Assembly: GCA_033675545.1 (NCBI GenBank)
Contig: JAWDGP010000919.1
Coordinates: forward strand, 266,001-330,000
Direction: 5' to 3'
DNA from: Elysia crispata
Taxonomy: Eukaryota > Mollusca > Gastropoda > Plakobranchidae
Length of the DNA: 64,000 nt
Position numbers and translations under genes: made by a program. Positions 23,961-34,502 of the stretch are shown here, piece by piece; positions within the stretch are counted from its first letter, which is position 1; each line of letters begins with the position of its first letter. The notes below the pieces were generated by a model. The model saw only the letters and a list, made by a program, of their open reading frames with translations, searched no databases and was not told the origin of the DNA.

Positions 23961-26900
23961 TCTCACATTATAGTGACTTGACTTACAAAGCAAGGCATGA
24001 TTTACTTTTAGAGAGTACAGTCCATTGGGGCTATTTGAAAGTCTTAAAAATAAAAGAAATTAACTTTGAACGAACTGAAATGCATCTAATTAGGATGTAA
24101 AGAGAAAAACGAAAATAATAACACTAAGATATTTAATGTTGTACGAATACTCAACTCTAACGTTTTTCTCCTTCCCATGCCCAATGTATGGTTAATAAAC
24201 AAGGTCTAGGATAAGGTGATCACATACAATATACACCTCACATTAAAAAATTAAGTACACTCTGAATCCAATGGGCTAGATCTAGCCAGCTATGATTAGT
24301 TAAGTTACTGTGGGCACAAGCTACTACCCTCCTTCCTCAGTCTAGGAACAATTCACCTGGAGCCTGCCAGACCTCCTCCTCCTCCTTTCTTTTTTCTTTC
24401 CTTTCATTACCTTACTGACCGCAGATCAAAATACATGGGCATAACATACACAAATAAGAATATGTTGTCACTTAGAGCACTGCATTGCCTTCTCTGTAAC
24501 TACGAAAAGTGCTCGTCAGTACCTTTAAAAAAAAATAATGAATGAATCGGTGAATTTGAGTGGAAGTGGATCTGTTTGTCAGACTTAGATTCAACTGATA
24601 TTTTATTTAAACAAGTTTAAGAGGAAAATAACAATTTGCTTCAAATTATATGAGAATTGGAATATCCCAAATTCAAATAATTTTGACTTTCCGAAAATGT
24701 CAACAAAATGAACCTTTTGTTTAAAGCTGTTAAAAGGTTTTGTCATGCATTTGGTATAATACAGTCGAGTCCGGTTATTTCGAAGTCATTGGGATAAAAA
24801 AAGGACTTCAAATTATCCGAAATTTGAATTATCAGGATACATAGATAAAAAAGAGTAAGAAAATGTGGATGGCAGATCAGTAATGTACTCCGGTGTGTAG
24901 GGATTCATACCTGGTCCAAGGGCCTAACCGCTTTCCCTTTCCTTCTCCTACTCCTAGTCTTATTGCAGACTCTTGCCTGTAACAGAAGTGGTTGGAACAT
25001 ACACACACTAGAATTGCTTGCCACACGAGCATAGGACAACTTTCTTTGTTTCACAAGCTAAGAAAATTTGCTTTCAGAATTAAAAAAACCCATCAAGATG
25101 CCTTCGAATTAACCGGATCTTTCTTTCCAACTTCGAGCTAATCAATATTTTTTAATAAAGCTTAAAGAGAGAAATATTTGGTAAATTATCTCTACATATA
25201 ATGCTGAGTGGTAAATTAGCCCAGTAACACAGAGATCAACTGCTCTTTGATTTATAGGCTACAATATCTGCAGAGGAATAGTGTAGCAAATATAATCAAA
25301 TGATTCAAAATCGGGCTGTATGTTGCATTTGTTTGTACATTGAATAATAATTTTATTGCTGTTCCATTCTCCTGACTACTTTGCAGTTCCTATATTGGAA
25401 CTATATAGCCGCAACAAAATCTAGGTGTAAAATGTTCAGAATTTTCTCTCAGATGCAAAGGCTTGTTTGTAATTATAGGCCAAGTTCATGCAATACTGTG
25501 GAGTGTATAAAAAGTGAATCCTGCTAGGTTAGAACTGTTGGCCTTGACCTTATTCGGAAAAATGTTGATGATTCTCTGATAAAAAATATAGCTTAGATTA
25601 TTACCTGTTTAACTTTGTGGGGAATAAAGGCAAAATATTTTGCATATACATTTGAGTCCAAATAATTCGAATCCGGATAGTTCGAATTCTTGGATATTTC
25701 GAAGTCGTTAAATTTTACGGAATATTTCTCTATTTAAGCTTTATTAAAAAATATCGGGTAGTTCGAATTTTGAAATAAGAATTGGGTGAATTCGAAGCGA
25801 TTTTGGCGTGATTTTTTTTATTATGACATCTTGAAAGCACTTTTCCAGGCTTGTAAAACAAAGTACATGTAGTGCTATGCTCCACGGCAAGTGATTCTGG
25901 TGTGTGTGTGTGTGTGTGTGTGTTTGCCCACCTACGTTACAGGCAAGAGTCTGCAATAAGGCTACAAGAGAAAAAGGGGTTGGGGGGGTTGGGCCCACCC
26001 TACCCACCCCACCCCACCCCCAACCCCCTGCACACTTGTACGACATTTCTGATCTGTCATCCACATTTTTTTAACTCTCTTTCTCTATGTATTCTGATAA
26101 TTCGAATTTGGGATAATTCGAAGTCCTTTTTTTATCTGAATGACTTCGAAATAAGCGAACTCGACTGCATGTGTATGCATTGTTATCAGTCATTGAACTG
26201 TCTGCTGGTTGTGTGCTTTCTTAACCAGTGGCCATCCATATAATTATGCTAGGGTTTAGTGTCAATGTGAAAAAGTATACATGTACACATATATTTATGT
26301 AGATAAACAAGTTATCTTGAGTATGGACAAACTTTGTCAGTGCTTAACCCCTTCATGACGAAATTTTTTTTGTGGATTGATTTTTGCACAGATCTGAGCT
26401 AGAAAAACTGTGAGGAAATTTCAAGATATGGATATACCTTAAAATTGAGTTGATTGTGTGCTTATTTGAAGGAATCACTCGACTGGGATCCAGTAAACTC
26501 CCTTCCCGAAGTCTCAGGATACAAATCATTGTCAATGCTATCTTCTAACAGTAGATTTAGTACCTGGTACTTGTTTTTTTTTATCATACAAAGCTTTGTG
26601 AGGTGGTTTCTGGTTTGATTGTTAGTCACTATCCATCATGAGCAGCTGTAGTGCAGAGCAAAACGAAGACATGGAATCTTTAAAGTTTTGTGGTAAATGG
26701 AAAAGTACCATTTATTATTCTAACATAAAACAATCCATTTTATATGAAAAAATTATCAATAAACACAAATTTTTAACTAGTTTTAGCATTACTATCAATG
26801 GTAATGAGATATTCGATCGATAAAACATGCCGTGAATAGTACGTCATGTATGGTAAATGTAACTCTAAACCCCTTAATGTATTTGGTACATCATGTATGG

Positions 26901-29842
26901 CATCTTGTCATTTTTTTTATATGGATAAATGTGAGGTATGTCCTATATCATGTATGACACGAAGGGCTTAAGTGTTTTGGGGCAGATTTTGCAAACACGC
27001 TAACATACATGAGGACAAATTCATAAGGATTTAATTTGAAATGAAAACAGTTCTAATCAGGATTAGATCCTCAAACGATGGTTGACTTTAGGGCTGATGG
27101 CTTGTTGCAAACTCTATTGTATTGTCATAGGCAATGGGCAAATAAGCAAATAAGCCACAATTCCATTAATAAGCCTTCAGGGTCTATGAATGAATAATAG
27201 TATATGATATAATAATTTTCCCCATATTTCTCTGTTTTGTAACACAGTCTGGGCCTGTCAAGGTTACAGCAGCTCTGATCTTTAAGGAACTTTTTCTTAT
27301 TGTGCTTTGCAGAATCCACACAAAATTTACAATGGTACAAGAGCAGGTTTTATTGTTGTGCATGACATCAGATGTCCAGGTAAAACCAGATCTCAACAAG
27401 AAATGCGCCAAAAACATGGGATCAGCTGCTTGAAACTGCTGAAAGATGAAAACTACATTATGGCTAATGACTTCTCGGGAGGTGTGAGTACTTTGACAAA
27501 TTTTAATAGTTTGTGCATCATTTACGCATTTGTATCTTTGGATCTTTTTAAGAGGGAATGGGCTTGAGACAAAGGGTAAAGCTATAATTTATCAATTGTA
27601 AACCCATAAAAGCCATTCCTGAAACCTTTATAGTTATATCATTTAAGAGTTATTTGTTACATTGTGAATATCTTTATCATTTTTATTATGCTAAATAATA
27701 TTTATAATAAATCTAAATTATATTTATATGGCCTATTATCCTGTTGGTGAAATTTCTTATAACTTATGCACTTTAGTTTTGCTTAGGCTCACACTCCTTT
27801 CAGACAGACAAAGACTTATCATTGGGGCCTGAAATTATCATTAGCAATGCTGAAACTCAAAACTAAACCTTGACTGAATAGATCAGAATGCAAACTTATA
27901 TGTCCATATAGCACCTTTGTGTTGAAATAGTTTTATTAAGACTAAGAGTGAAAGATAAGGATTAATAAAAAAGCAACAACAAAAAAAACTAAAAACCCAT
28001 CATTTTTCATGTGGGAAAAGTCCTACATCACATTTAAAATAAAAAAAATAGTTGGAAGTGTAAGATTTTAAGTTAACTCATTTCCCTTACTGGTAACATG
28101 GTGATTTAGTTAGCTTGACTACCAAAATTGAACAGATACAGCAAATTAAGAATTGCACTACGAGGCTCATTTAAAAGATTCCCAAGAAGGAATCCATTAC
28201 ACCTATCTTAAAAGAACTACTATACACTGATTAACAGCGCAAAGTAGATTAACTATTAGGTTGGAACTTAACATCTCAATGTGTAGTTAGAGCACACTCC
28301 TTTGTGCAGTATAGCTAAAAAGTTAAGTCTTACATGCCTTCCAGAAACTTAAGATCAGCAAATCCTAACATGTTGCTTGAGCAGAAATAAACCTTAGAGA
28401 ATTTGGCCAAAGAGCCTGGTCAGTTTCATATCAAAGTACTGATGTTGAGAACAACCTTCCGCTACTTATCTTGGTATGACTTGATACGACTTATATGGAG
28501 TTATCATTCATCTATTTAATTATTTGGGGTTTCAGAAGTGATGTTCTCCACTTTTTAGATTTTATTTTTTAGGATGACTCTTTTATCAAAGTTTTGCTCT
28601 TTTAAAGTTCAGATTATCTTTACTTTTTGTAGATATTTTTTATCTTATGCATGCTAAGTTGTATCTAAACTTACTTGATGTAAAATATCCTTTGTACTGA
28701 ATGATTAAGGGCATTGAGTTTATAAATGGGAGGGCTCAAAATAAATAAACTTATTATTATTACTATTCTTATTTCTTCTCCTTTTTCTTCTTCCTCACCT
28801 CTTCTTCTTCTTCTTCTTCTTTTTCTTCTTCTTCTCCTTCTTCTTATACTGCTGCTCCTTCTACTCTATCTCCTCCTTCTCCTTCGTCTATCTTTCTCAT
28901 GTCCTAGATAATGAATTGGGATCAGCGTATGACACGCATTGTGAGAAAATATGAGGGACTTGTGAATTCACATTATCAGATGCCTTTTCATCTAGATGAG
29001 CAGGAATCAGTTGTGTGTGGAGGTGAGGACATCAGTTTGTGACGTAAAACATTTTTACTTAAGTGTATGGCTAAGCAAATTGAAAAATGATTTGTTGTTT
29101 CCAAGTTATTATCTGTGCCAGCAATTTTCTTAGTAAAGTCAAAATGCATAAAATGAAACAGATATAAAAAATGCTTCTTAATAGGAAAAACATAAATGTA
29201 CAGAAAATCGACATGTGCTCTTTGGTGAATTAAAAAAAATTATATGTGTCTCATCTATAATCAACATTCTTCCATTTTGCTCCCATTTAGTATCTGAGCA
29301 CAATGTTTGTCAATTCATCTCTTCACTTTTCATTTTAGCCTATTTGCACAAACTACTGACAGCCTGAAGTGTAGATATTAGATCTGCATAAGCTAGTTTT
29401 GCCCTGAAGAATACAATTTATTTTTATGTATAATGTATAAACCCTCTAAAACTGCTTTGAAATATTTAGTGGTATTTAAAGATTTTGTAGGATTTACTTT
29501 CTAACTCTGAGGTGCATGATGGAAGCAAAAGTACGATATTATACAACTTGCTCAACCGTAAAGAATATACTCATTTAGTTTGAGATACAGAATTGAAAAT
29601 TTGAATCTAATAGTTCTGTATTCCTTTCCCTTTTTCTTTCATCAGCTGGATCAGACAGTTATACCAAATTATGGGACATCCGAACTGAAACTCTGTTACA
29701 GAACATTCCCCCTCCCTGTCCAGCCTCACAGGATAGCTTTCCAATAGCCATGTATGCCCAGAACTGGGGTAATTCTCCAGGAAACAGTGGTCTTATTATG
29801 GGCATTACAAACCGATTTAAAGTTTATACTACTAGCAGCTGA
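18291..29842 (+). CDS. DCAF4: DDB1- and CUL4-associated factor 4 (WD40 receptor)
   Basis: WD-repeat substrate receptor that docks on DDB1 in the CUL4 ubiquitin ligase. Coding exons: 18291-18465, 19976-20345, 20808-21159, 23174-23356, 27313-27483, 28908-29022 and 29646-29842, giving 520 aa with all phases matching (human about 495). The N-terminus is basic, then Ser/Thr-rich (GASTSSATAASTSSTSTYG), as in vertebrate DCAF4. Residues 65-80 hold the hallmark LPGFYYDQEKKAYFKILP. Later blocks are NSVCWA-like SSLCWAKF, TVWSCAWH, FIVVHDIR (373-380), SCLKLLKDENYIMANDFSGG, and two DDB1-docking WDxR motifs: WDQR (421-424) and WDIR (465-468). The family end is replaced by GLIMGITNRFKVYTTSS. The start lies just after a 3' splice site, so exon 1 is preceded by a non-coding exon. 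Introns hold a MITE, a LINE and further MITEs; exon 4 is hemmed in by two of them. Identity is secure. Confidence 0.95.
18542..19004 (+). mobile_element. Pogo-like MITE, family A, copy 2
   Basis: 463-bp copy in DCAF4 intron 1, TA on both sides, ends TAGTGGAAACCTCATAAATT and, from the right, CATTGGAAACCTCCAAAGAA. It shares the internal TCAGCCTTTCTCGGGC and GCTTGCTGCTTGAGAGATAC blocks with the 3.3-kb copy and has the same orientation. Confidence 0.85.
21549..23150 (-). mobile_element. 5'-truncated L2/CR1-like LINE in DCAF4 intron 3
   Basis: Antisense to DCAF4. The minus strand encodes most of a reverse transcriptase: NFRPVSNLNFLSKILEKAVL, SAYKMHHSTETALL, LLDLTAAFDTIDHEILLNRL, then YGVPQGSVLGPVLFTMYTKP, YADETQLYG (family YADDTQLY; the second catalytic Asp is Glu) and LNEDKTDIIIFG. 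It ends with the LPRYIRESDSIETFKRQLK-type tail, a 3' region of CGCTTTACA/ATATAAATGCA character and a (TTA)n run, typical of the L2/CR1 group. The endonuclease is missing. Breaks seen: a frame change near 22,960 and a stop where the PTLWN tryptophan should be (21,883). Its truncated 5' end is within about 40 bases of the DCAF4 exon 4 acceptor. No clear target duplication. Confidence 0.9.
23415..23790. mobile_element. Harbinger-like MITE with TTA target duplication
   Basis: 376 bp flanked by TTA at 23,412-23,414 and 23,791-23,793. The inverted ends are GGGACCATTCTTTAATGACA and, from the right, GGGACCGTTCTTCAATGACG, continuing into TCAGC. Inside each end are long C runs in opposite sense arrangement near 23,460, 23,502, 23,702 and 23,750. 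A three-base TTA duplication and GGG-starting ends fit PIF/Harbinger. It starts 58 bases after the donor of DCAF4 exon 4. Confidence 0.8.
23902..23955. repeat. (TA)n microsatellite
   Basis: About 27 TA units in DCAF4 intron 4. Confidence 0.97.
24762..25186 (-). mobile_element. Pogo-like MITE, family B, copy 2 (truncated)
   Basis: Starts after TA with CAGTCGAGTCCGGTTATTTC and matches the reverse complement of the other family B copies: CAGATAAAAAAAGGACTTC-like arm, ATGTGGATGGCAGATCAG, and the conserved TGCAGACTCTTGCCTGTAAC block. The far end, including the second inverted terminus, is missing; similarity stops near 25,186 at AGCTTAAAGAGAGAAATATT. In DCAF4 intron 4, opposite in orientation to the next copy. 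Confidence 0.8.
25649..26167 (+). mobile_element. Pogo-like MITE, family B, copy 3
   Basis: 519 bp with ends CATTTGAGTCCAAATAATTC and, from the right, CAGTCGAGTTCGCTTATTTC; TA precedes it, CA follows. It carries a (GT)n tract at 25,899-25,923, longer than in copy 1, and an added C-rich segment near 25,995-26,028. Two overlapping open frames of 106 and 123 codons cover these simple repeats and are artefacts. Confidence 0.85.
28763..28907 (+). repeat. DCAF4: (CTT)n polypyrimidine tract at DCAF4 exon 6 acceptor
   Basis: About 145 bases of almost pure pyrimidine on the sense strand, mostly CTT and CTC triplets, running straight into the CCTAG 3' splice site of exon 6. It acts as, or contains, the polypyrimidine tract. 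As a triplet microsatellite it is likely to vary in length. A 61-codon Leu/Ser-rich open frame over it is an artefact. Confidence 0.85.
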
Positions 29843-29937
29843 GCCAGATGCAAAATGAAATTGAGAACAATTATCAGCTGAATACTCAAATGTCTTTCAT
29901 TAGATTTGCTTGCAGTATGTTGATTTAAGTTTATCAA

Positions 29938-30399
29938 ATTAAACGAACTCAGTTAAAAAGTAAACTTCGTTGAAAAGTTTTGTCTCCTGAAAGGTCACCA
30001 AGTACATTTTTTCAAGCTTTTCATGTTTTGCCTCTCATTTTGCAATAGCTGAAAACGAACAGTATTTGTATTAAAAAAATGAAGTCCTGATAATCATGAT
30101 TCCCTATCAGGAAAAATTAGGCCCATAAAACCCTTAGGGGAGGGGAGGTTATCAAGCAGTAATCCCTGGATTATACCATTTAAGTTACTATTTGATGAGT
30201 CTCCCTTAAAATTGCCAAGGGACTAATCAGTTTAATCATTTTAGGTAAAAAAATTTAGTTTGGGATAGCTTTCTTTGGTCAGAGCTGTAATTACATGACT
30301 GTTCAATATTTCCCTGTGGAATGGGTATCTTTGAACACATAGTAAAGTTACAACAAAAATCAGACATTAAACTAATGCAAGAGCTGTTAAGATAATAAA
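29938..30399 (+). terminator. DCAF4: Candidate poly(A) signals of DCAF4
   Basis: An ATTAAA variant at 29,938-29,943, about 95 bases after the stop, and a canonical AATAAA at 30,394-30,399, about 550 bases after it. Which one is used cannot be told from sequence. Confidence 0.4.
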
Positions 30400-30723
30400 G
30401 TTTTGATTATTCAAATGGAAGGATTGATAAGTACTTTTAAACTCAATTTAAAGAATAAGTGTAAGTTAAACAGGCATTATTTTGTCATTTAACAATGCTG
30501 ATTAAAAAAAAAGAAAAAAGGAAGCCTTTTCAGTTTGTAAAACTATTAAAGATTAAAAAAAAAAACCTGCAAAGATGCCTACAAAGAAATATAAAACTTG
30601 AGTTACATCAGTGGAAAATTTTCTGAACCAATTAGAATTTAGATTTAAAAAAGTTAATGACAACAAATGATGCACTTACACTTGTCTTCTTCTTGAAGCT
30701 GCATCTCAGACTGAAAGATGAAA

Positions 30724-30888
30724 ATAGGAGAAGAGGAAGATGGCAGATAGGTCCATCTATGGAGACATAATGCAGGATTATATTGAAGGAAAATAAACTA
30801 CATATAGGAGAAGAGGAAGATGGCAGATAGGTCCATCTATGGAGACATAATGCAGGATTATATTGAAGGAAAATAAACTACATATAGG
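30724..30888. repeat. 80-bp tandem duplication
   Basis: A unit starting ATAGGAGAAGAGGAAGATGG occurs at 30,724 and again at 30,804 with no difference that I see, and a third copy starts at 30,884 but diverges after a few bases. The unit ends AAAATAAACTACAT. The identity suggests a recent event. Confidence 0.95.
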
Positions 30889-31255
30889 AGAAAAGCAACA
30901 ATGAACTCCTCACCTCCTTGAAACCCTGTTTAGCCATTTTCCTTTCAAAGTACGAGGCAGGCTCCTGTTACCCATCTCCATGGTTGAGGATGGGACCACA
31001 GCAGATTAGGTGGAGGCAGTGGATGAGGTGGAGACCGCATGGAACTTTCTGGGAGTAAGGAGTGACTTGGCGATGGTTTTTCGGGTGATTCTATGTCTTC
31101 TGGTGAAATGCTCTGACCTGGAACAAAATCCACCTCTTTTTCTCAGCCCTATTCCTGTCCATAAGGTGTTTTCACACCCCAACCAAATGTTATTTAAATC
31201 ACCCCACCATTTTACTTAGTAATATGAAGGCCCATCTCATTTTTGTGAGGGGAGT

Positions 31256-31359
31256 GATTATTCAGGTGCAAAGTTTTTACAAAATGAATTACATTTCATC
31301 AAATGAGCTTTGTCAGACCATATAGGCTCCATATAGAAAATCTTTGCACCTGAATAATC
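31256..31359. repeat. Short foldback (hairpin)
   Basis: GATTATTCAGGTGCAAAG at 31,256-31,273 is matched by its exact reverse complement at 31,342-31,359, enclosing about 68 bases. It may be a tiny MITE or the remnant end of the neighbouring piggyBac element; no target duplication is clear. Confidence 0.7.
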
Positions 31360-31599
31360 CTTTCCTTTTGTGAAGCATTTATCTTGTACAATGTTATGTA
31401 GTTATGTGTGCTTGCAAGTGTTTTATTTAGTTGACTAATGTAAGATTTCCAGAATAAAAATATATCAATGAATGAACACAAGAGTCACTTTATAAATATA
31501 CCATATATAACAAATCTTTATTAAATGAAAACACACAGGAACAAATGGTCCTTGCTTCAAACTCAAACTGTTGTAAAGAAGAAAAGAAAATAATAACTA

Positions 31600-32166
31600 A
31601 CCAAAACTTTGGCTTTTAACAAATCAAAGAGAAACATGATGGAACATGATTACAAGAAATATTTTTGAAAAGTGATGATGTTTTTAGATAAGGGACAACT
31701 AGCTCCTTTACAGTTTTCCTGCCCAAATGTGTTCACCTTTCTACGTACTTTTCCAAGTAAGGAATTCCTTTCAAGTGATAGGCTGTGGCAGAATCGCATA
31801 TCCACAACAATTTCAAACCGTATTTATCAGGCTTGCTTGGCAGACATTGGAGAAACGTGACTTTACCCCTCCATGGGATCAATTGTTTATCAATTGTGAG
31901 GTTTATGTTGGGCATAAAGTAACTTGCCAATTTGTTTTTGATAGGGCCCAATAAATCCCTGATAAGTGCAAAAACATCCTTACCTCTTCTGGAAGAGCTG
32001 GTATCCTTGACATCAAACCTCAGTGCATTTGTAAGATTGATAAATCTTTTCATTGCCATAGTAGCTCTTGCTATAGGATCTGCTTCATGTGTGTCTTGAA
32101 ATGCTTGAAAAATGTTTCTATTCATTGTATCATCAGCCATTTCAACATACAGAGCTTTCAAAATTG
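31600..32166 (-). pseudogene. PiggyBac-like transposase fragment
   Basis: The minus strand from 32,161 to 31,733 is open for 142 codons and matches the piggyBac (DDE_Tnp_1_7) core: ATMAMKRFINLTNALRFD, LTIDKQLIPWRG (family TIDEQL-PFRG, with the first catalytic Asp kept), LPSKPDKYGLKLLWICDS and a YHLKGIPYLEK-like piece. Beyond 31,733 a degraded continuation can be followed to about 31,600. The N-terminal region and most of the C-terminal half, including the later catalytic Asps and the Cys-rich finger, are absent. It is adjacent to a pogo-like fossil in the same orientation, so one may have inserted in or beside the other. Confidence 0.8.
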
Positions 32167-32460
32167 GCTCTTTCTGTGAAAGGGTTATAAAAAGTTGGAT
32201 GAGGATCTATAGGAAGTCAGCTTAAAAACATTAAATACATTTAGGTGTAGACAACCCGATAGTGAAAGAAAATTTTACTCTGGGATTAATTCCCTTCTTT
32301 AAAGGTTGATGTACGACCTAATGAGATAGGAACTGCAAGTATACTCTGTTTTTTTCCTTAAGTTTTTTTTGGGTGCAAAAACACCCCTTTAGAAAATAAC
32401 AGCATTACTAGTTTTTGTTAACATTTGACTAGGGGTGCAAAAACACTCCATTAGGCAATA

Positions 32461-33532
32461 TTAGAGTTTGAGGGCAAGAAGGGCTGGATGCCTGTGGCAG
32501 CAAATCCAGCACAGTGGTTTCCAACTCCAGCAATGATGGAAACTTGCTCTGTGTCCAGATTTCCATGAATCAAGAATTTTTCTCCAATCAATTTTTAGTG
32601 GTCTAAAAAATGCCACATATAGAGGTTGAAGAAGATAGGTAGCATTGGAGGGAAAGGCAAACAAAAGACACTCCAATTTCTTTTGCAATCTTCAAGACTT
32701 TGATGCTGAAGTGACTAGAAAGATTGTCTCCAATCAAAACTTTCTGGCCTGGTAGGTGACACATGTGTCTGAGAAAATAGCTTTCAAAACAGTCTTCAAA
32801 GCATGCCCCATCAAACCAGCCACTTTTAATCCTGTTGCACCTGGTGCTCTCTGGGCCGTTGAGCATCCAAGTTGACTGCAAGTATTATACACAACATAAG
32901 CCGGCAGCATATGTCCTGATACAGAGCCGCAGAACATGAGGCTGGTGGAAGACTTTGTGGCTGTTGTGATCCACTCTGGATATTTGGTGCCTCGTAATTA
33001 AAAATGTTCTCACAGGGAAGGTATTCTGACAAACCAGAGAGGGTCAAAGGAACTTTCAGATGTTTAAAGTATTCCTCACTTTCAGCTCTGCTCTTTTCTG
33101 CTCCGTTTTATAGACATGTCCTCTTACCAAGTCTGTCAGAATGTCTTCAGGAAAGATAACACCCAATCATCACCCGACCTTGTTTTTAAATGCAGGAACA
33201 GGTTTGGATGACTCCTCCAAATATGTCCTGATGATTTCTTGTAGATCACCGTTATACACAGGAAATTCCCAATCTGCCATGACTAGCAAATGCTGGAAAA
33301 GAGCTTCCTATTCTTTACTTATAAAAAGCTGGTTGTCTTCTTATTTCGGTGTGGTGTTGGCTATTTATTTTATTGCTCATGGTCCCGAATGGAATGGTAA
33401 AATGCCGAGAAGCTTCGCAAAGCGTTTTTTTTTTTGTCCTGTATTCATAGCATCTCCAGCTCGAGCTAAATCTTCATCAGAGTAGTTTCTGTACTGGCAT
33501 AGGCCTTCTTTCCATTTAGGATTTCTTGGCAT
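32461..33532 (-). pseudogene. Pogo-like (Tigger/DDE_1) transposase remnant
   Basis: Read on the minus strand from an ATG at 33,532: an HTH-type start (MPRNPKWKEGLCQYRNYSDE...LARAGDAM), then DWEFPVYNGDLQEIIRTYLE, then the DDE_1 core with MFCGSVSGHMLPAYVVYN, KSGWFDGACFEDCF, GQKVLIGDNLSSHFS and LLQPLYVAFFRPLKIDWRK. The family reads NYDETN, GDN.SSH and QPLDV.FF.PLK; here the first block is NYEAPN and the last is QPLYV, so two of three catalytic acids are gone. There are several frame changes and stops. This is a DNA transposon of the family that could once have moved the TA-target MITEs in this window; that link is inference. No terminal repeats found. Confidence 0.85.
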
Positions 33533-34502
33533 TTTGCACTCCATGTACCTGTGATCTTTGATATTCTACATTGTTCAAAGTTACTCCAATCACAGCTCAA
33601 AACATGATAGCCTGACTAGTCTTGTAAATGCAAGGAATAATGGCAGTTCTCTAACATTTTCAGTTATATTTTTGACTATTATATATAATTTCAATTAGTT
33701 TTCAATGGGTTTATAGATGTATATACGATTTTACTTACCTTTGAGAAGCAAAAGTCTGCATCATATTGTCAAACTAGGTTCTGGTGAAAACAGTGGACTT
33801 AGGACAAAAAAAAAATGTTGTAAGATGGTGGGAAATGTTTGTAAAATATTTTAAATTAATAGTATACAATATATAAGTGAAAAAATAATTAAAAGTGACC
33901 AATAATTAATTTACTTGCAGGCAAAAATTATTTTTTTTTCTTTTATATAAAAAATTTCACTGTTGATCAATGTTACCCCAGTTTAAGGCACTGACAAGAA
34001 AGTGCTCTTGCAGACTTGGAGTCTTGATTGTGACACCAGCTCAGCATAGTGTAAAAAGTATTTCATGGAAATGCACAGGTTACTTTGTTGCTCTCCCATA
34101 GTCATGTGCACTAGTTAGGGAGCTTCATTATTATAGAATCTTGAATTCATATGTATGGATTTTCGTAGACTGATCAAAGTTGTTGGTTGTGGTGGCATCT
34201 GTCAAAGCTAGGGCTTTACAAAATGAGCTTGCATAGTTGTGGTTGCATATGTGTGGTCGTTTTCTACCAGATAAGTCAGTGTTCATAATGGAGAAAAGTC
34301 AAAAAGGAGGAAAATACACTGTAAGAGGGGCCAAACCCACAATAGAAATCTCGCGAGATCCTACCACACACACACACAATTTATTAAAAGTGAAGCATGA
34401 TTAACTTTTTTTTTAAATCTTGCAATTAACATACATTTGAATGCAGAAAAACAAGCTTCATGGGCTTGGATGAAGGTTTAGAGGAATTTTTACTTATGCC
34501 TC

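Larger units (their letters stand above)
30400..31600. other. Intergenic DNA between DCAF4 and transposon cluster
   Basis: No gene recognised. It contains the 80-bp tandem duplication and a 104-bp hairpin listed separately. A stretch near 30,900-31,180 is less AT-rich and has open frames of 60-70 codons on both strands, rich in Pro/Ser on the minus strand, with no family I recognise. Confidence 0.5.

Noticed and set aside
25744-26243. Overlapping 106- and 123-codon frames
   Set aside because: They lie in a family B MITE over GT and C-rich simple sequence and are not kept in other copies.
33141-33485. 114-codon frame on the plus strand
   Set aside because: Antisense of the pogo-like transposase remnant.
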